Shown in pieces: positions 62,624-64,000 of a DNA stretch of 64,000 nucleotides. How positions within the stretch are numbered: the first letter of the stretch is position 1; each line of letters starts with the position of its first letter. Made by a program: the position numbers and the translations under genes. Source of the DNA: Nocardia araoensis NBRC 100135 (GTDB lineage Bacteria > Actinomycetota > Actinomycetes > Mycobacteriales > Mycobacteriaceae); contig NZ_BAFR01000113.1 in the NCBI RefSeq assembly GCF_000308435.1, positions 1 to 64,000 of the forward strand, read 5' to 3'. The notes beneath the pieces were generated by a model, which was given only the letters and a program-made list of their open reading frames with translations, did no database searches and was not told where the DNA came from.

Positions 62624-63478
62624 CTACCCGGTGAGCCCGACCAAGGTCGCGCTGACTTCACACAGCTGCTGCCCGAGCGCGTCGTCCTGGGCGAGACGCG
62701 ACGGAGCCTTGACGCGGTTGTTCTGGAAGTAGCAGCCGCTGACCGCGGCGACTTCGGGGTCGGTGGCGAGGTACGTCAGTGCTCGTCCCCCCTCGGCGGC
62801 GGAGATCATGAACAATCGCTTGGCGAGCGCCACGAAGGGCTGTCCGAACCACGGCATGGAATCCCAGATTCCGGTCGCGACCGCACCGGGGTGGAAGGCA
62901 TTGACCGTTACCCCGGTTCCTTCCAGCCGCCGCGCCAGCGCCCGCGTGTACAGGATGTTCGCCAGTTTGGAGCGACTGTAGGCCCTTTCTCCCGAATAAC
63001 CCTTGGCGAATTCCAGATCCGCGAAATCCATGGTCGCGCCGAATTGCATGACCGACGAGGTGAACACGATGCGCGACGGGGCGCTGCGCACCATCAGGTC
63101 CGTCAGCAGTTCGGTGAGCAGGAAACCACCCAGATGATTGACCGCGAACGTGGCCTCGATGCCGTCCACGGTCTCGCTTCGGGTCTTGTGGTAGCCGCCC
63201 GCGTTGTTCGCCAGCACATCCAGCCGCTCGTACCCGGCCAGAATCTCCTTGGCCAGCTGCCGGACCGACGACTGCGACGCGAAATCGCATTCCAGTGTGT
63301 CGACTCCCGCCGCCCCCGCGCCCCGGACCAGCTTCGCCGCCGCGGAGAGCTTCTCCGGATTCCGCCCGACCAAGACGAGCCGATTCCCTTGCGCCGCCAA
63401 CTGCCGAGCCGACTCCAGTCCGATACCCGATGTCGCCCCCGTGATCAGGATTGTCTGCACAGTGGACCACCCTGCCAC
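62624..63478 (-). CDS. Short-chain dehydrogenase/reductase (retinol-dehydrogenase-like)
   Basis: 284 residues from GTG 63478; GTG 63460 is an alternative. TGATSGIGLESARQLAAQG (cofactor loop), NNAGGYH, SSVM and YSRSKLANILY with the catalytic tyrosine and lysine are intact. The long HPGAVATGIWDSMPW region after the active site is of the retinol-dehydrogenase/WWOX-like SDR group, which reduces lipophilic carbonyls. It is first in an operon with the two KASIII-type genes, 78 bases before them, so a beta-keto product may be its substrate (inference). Confidence 0.9.
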   Translation of the reverse strand: MAGWSTVQTILITGATSGIGLESARQLAAQGNRLVLVGRNPEKLSAAAKLVRGAGAAGVDTLECDFASQSSVRQLAKEILAGYERLDVLANNAGGYHKTRSETVDGIEATFAVNHLGGFLLTELLTDLMVRSAPSRIVFTSSVMQFGATMDFADLEFAKGYSGERAYSRSKLANILYTRALARRLEGTGVTVNAFHPGAVATGIWDSMPWFGQPFVALAKRLFMISAAEGGRALTYLATDPEVAAVSGCYFQNNRVKAPSRLAQDDALGQQLCEVSATLVGLTG

Positions 63479-63763
63479 AGAAGTTTCCTAGGAGATTGCT
63501 GACACGAGTCATCCGCATCGGGAATTCCGCCGCCACACCTACCGGGTTCGCCTATCACCCTCGCATTTCGACCACTCGCAACGATGAGTGCCGTCAGCGT
63601 GGAGACCGGATGCGGGAGACTGCGGGGACCCGTTCCCACCCTCGCGGCATGGTCTTTCGGCCCCACCCGAAGTGACGATCAGCCGCACCGAAGACCGTTG
63701 CACCGGTCGTACGCTTCGGAGGTGCCCGCCGAGGCACGTCCTGATCAGGGTAGGGAGAGTTCC

Positions 63764-64000
63764 ATGGGCCAACAGCAATTCGACGACCCGCATCATGTGG
63801 CCGGTGCCAAAGTAGTCGTCGGCGTGGATGGTTCGGAGGGTTCGTGGACGGCCTTGCGCTGGGCGGCGCAATTCGCCGCCGACCGCGGACGCCAACTCGA
63901 GATCGTGCACGGACTCGACCTGGTCGGCACCAGCTGGGTACTCGGTGACTACGAGGTCCTGGTGCCGTCGGTGGTCGACGCCGTCCGCAGGCAGGGAAAG
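63764..64000 (+). CDS. Universal stress protein, cut by the window edge
   Basis: ATG 63764 with GGGAG six bases upstream opens a frame that continues past the end of the window; 79 codons are visible. AKVVVGVDGSEGSWTALRWA and AAQFAADRGRQLEIVHGLDL are the first strand and helix of a UspA domain (VGVDGS motif). Actinobacterial members usually carry two Usp domains, so most of the gene is missing here. Confidence 0.88.
   Translation, partial: MGQQQFDDPHHVAGAKVVVGVDGSEGSWTALRWAAQFAADRGRQLEIVHGLDLVGTSWVLGDYEVLVPSVVDAVRRQGK

Overview
The window is a chromosomal stretch of a high-GC actinomycete of the mycolic-acid group, most likely Nocardia or a close relative. This is inferred from very high GC with G/C-ending codons, a complete yrbE/mce operon, mycofactocin genes, a B12-dependent metH beside a PAC2 gene (the Rv2124c/Rv2125 order of Mycobacterium, recalled from memory), many GTG starts, and an apparent excess of leaderless promoters. 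No tRNA, rRNA, CRISPR array or insertion sequence was recognised by eye.

Layout. 0-7.6 kb: metH (-), a PAC2 protein, and a one-polypeptide acyl-AMP ligase / carrier / membrane acyltransferase whose 3' end overlaps a small resolvase-like gene. 7.9-16.6 kb: an XRE-type regulator, then jetA-jetB-jetC of a Wadjet-type (SMC-like) anti-plasmid system; the nuclease gene jetD is not here. 16.6-20.3 kb: divergent ArsR regulator and SDR, a secreted VanY-type carboxypeptidase, an ABC exporter. 20.3-21.0 kb: a gene-free, AT-richer stretch with a cluster of DnaA-box-like sequences. 21.0-26.6 kb: a small hypothetical protein, class I fumarase, MarR regulator, and a partial mycofactocin locus (mftR divergent from mftE-mftD) with a promoter/operator that can be read base by base.

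26.6-31.4 kb: a five-gene stressosome-type module (RsbR, RsbS, RsbT, PP2C phosphatase, and a large PAS/GAF/PP2C/HATPase protein) behind a promoter that looks recognised by an alternative stress sigma factor (SigF/SigB type). The same promoter type precedes an AI-2E family membrane protein at 32.8 kb. 31.3-42.2 kb: mixed single genes (DUF4185 protein, topoisomerase IB, secreted proteins, APC permease, CPBP protease, PAS-ANTAR, HxlR with a divergent hydrolase) and two decayed LLM-type (F420) oxidoreductase genes.

42.4-55.2 kb: an MpaB-like oxygenase with a small membrane protein, then (all -) yrbEA-yrbEB-mceA-F-mam and a double-domain TetR regulator resembling Mce3R. Translational overlaps run through much of the operon, and the region upstream of yrbEA carries three distinct repeat or palindrome elements. 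55.5-64 kb: a serine beta-lactamase-family protein behind a MerR-type palindrome, a secreted DUF3089 esterase-like protein, a DinB-RidA fusion divergent from a WYL regulator, an SDR/KASIII/KASIII-like operon, and the start of a universal stress protein gene cut by the window edge.

All family names were assigned by reading the proteins; no database search was run.
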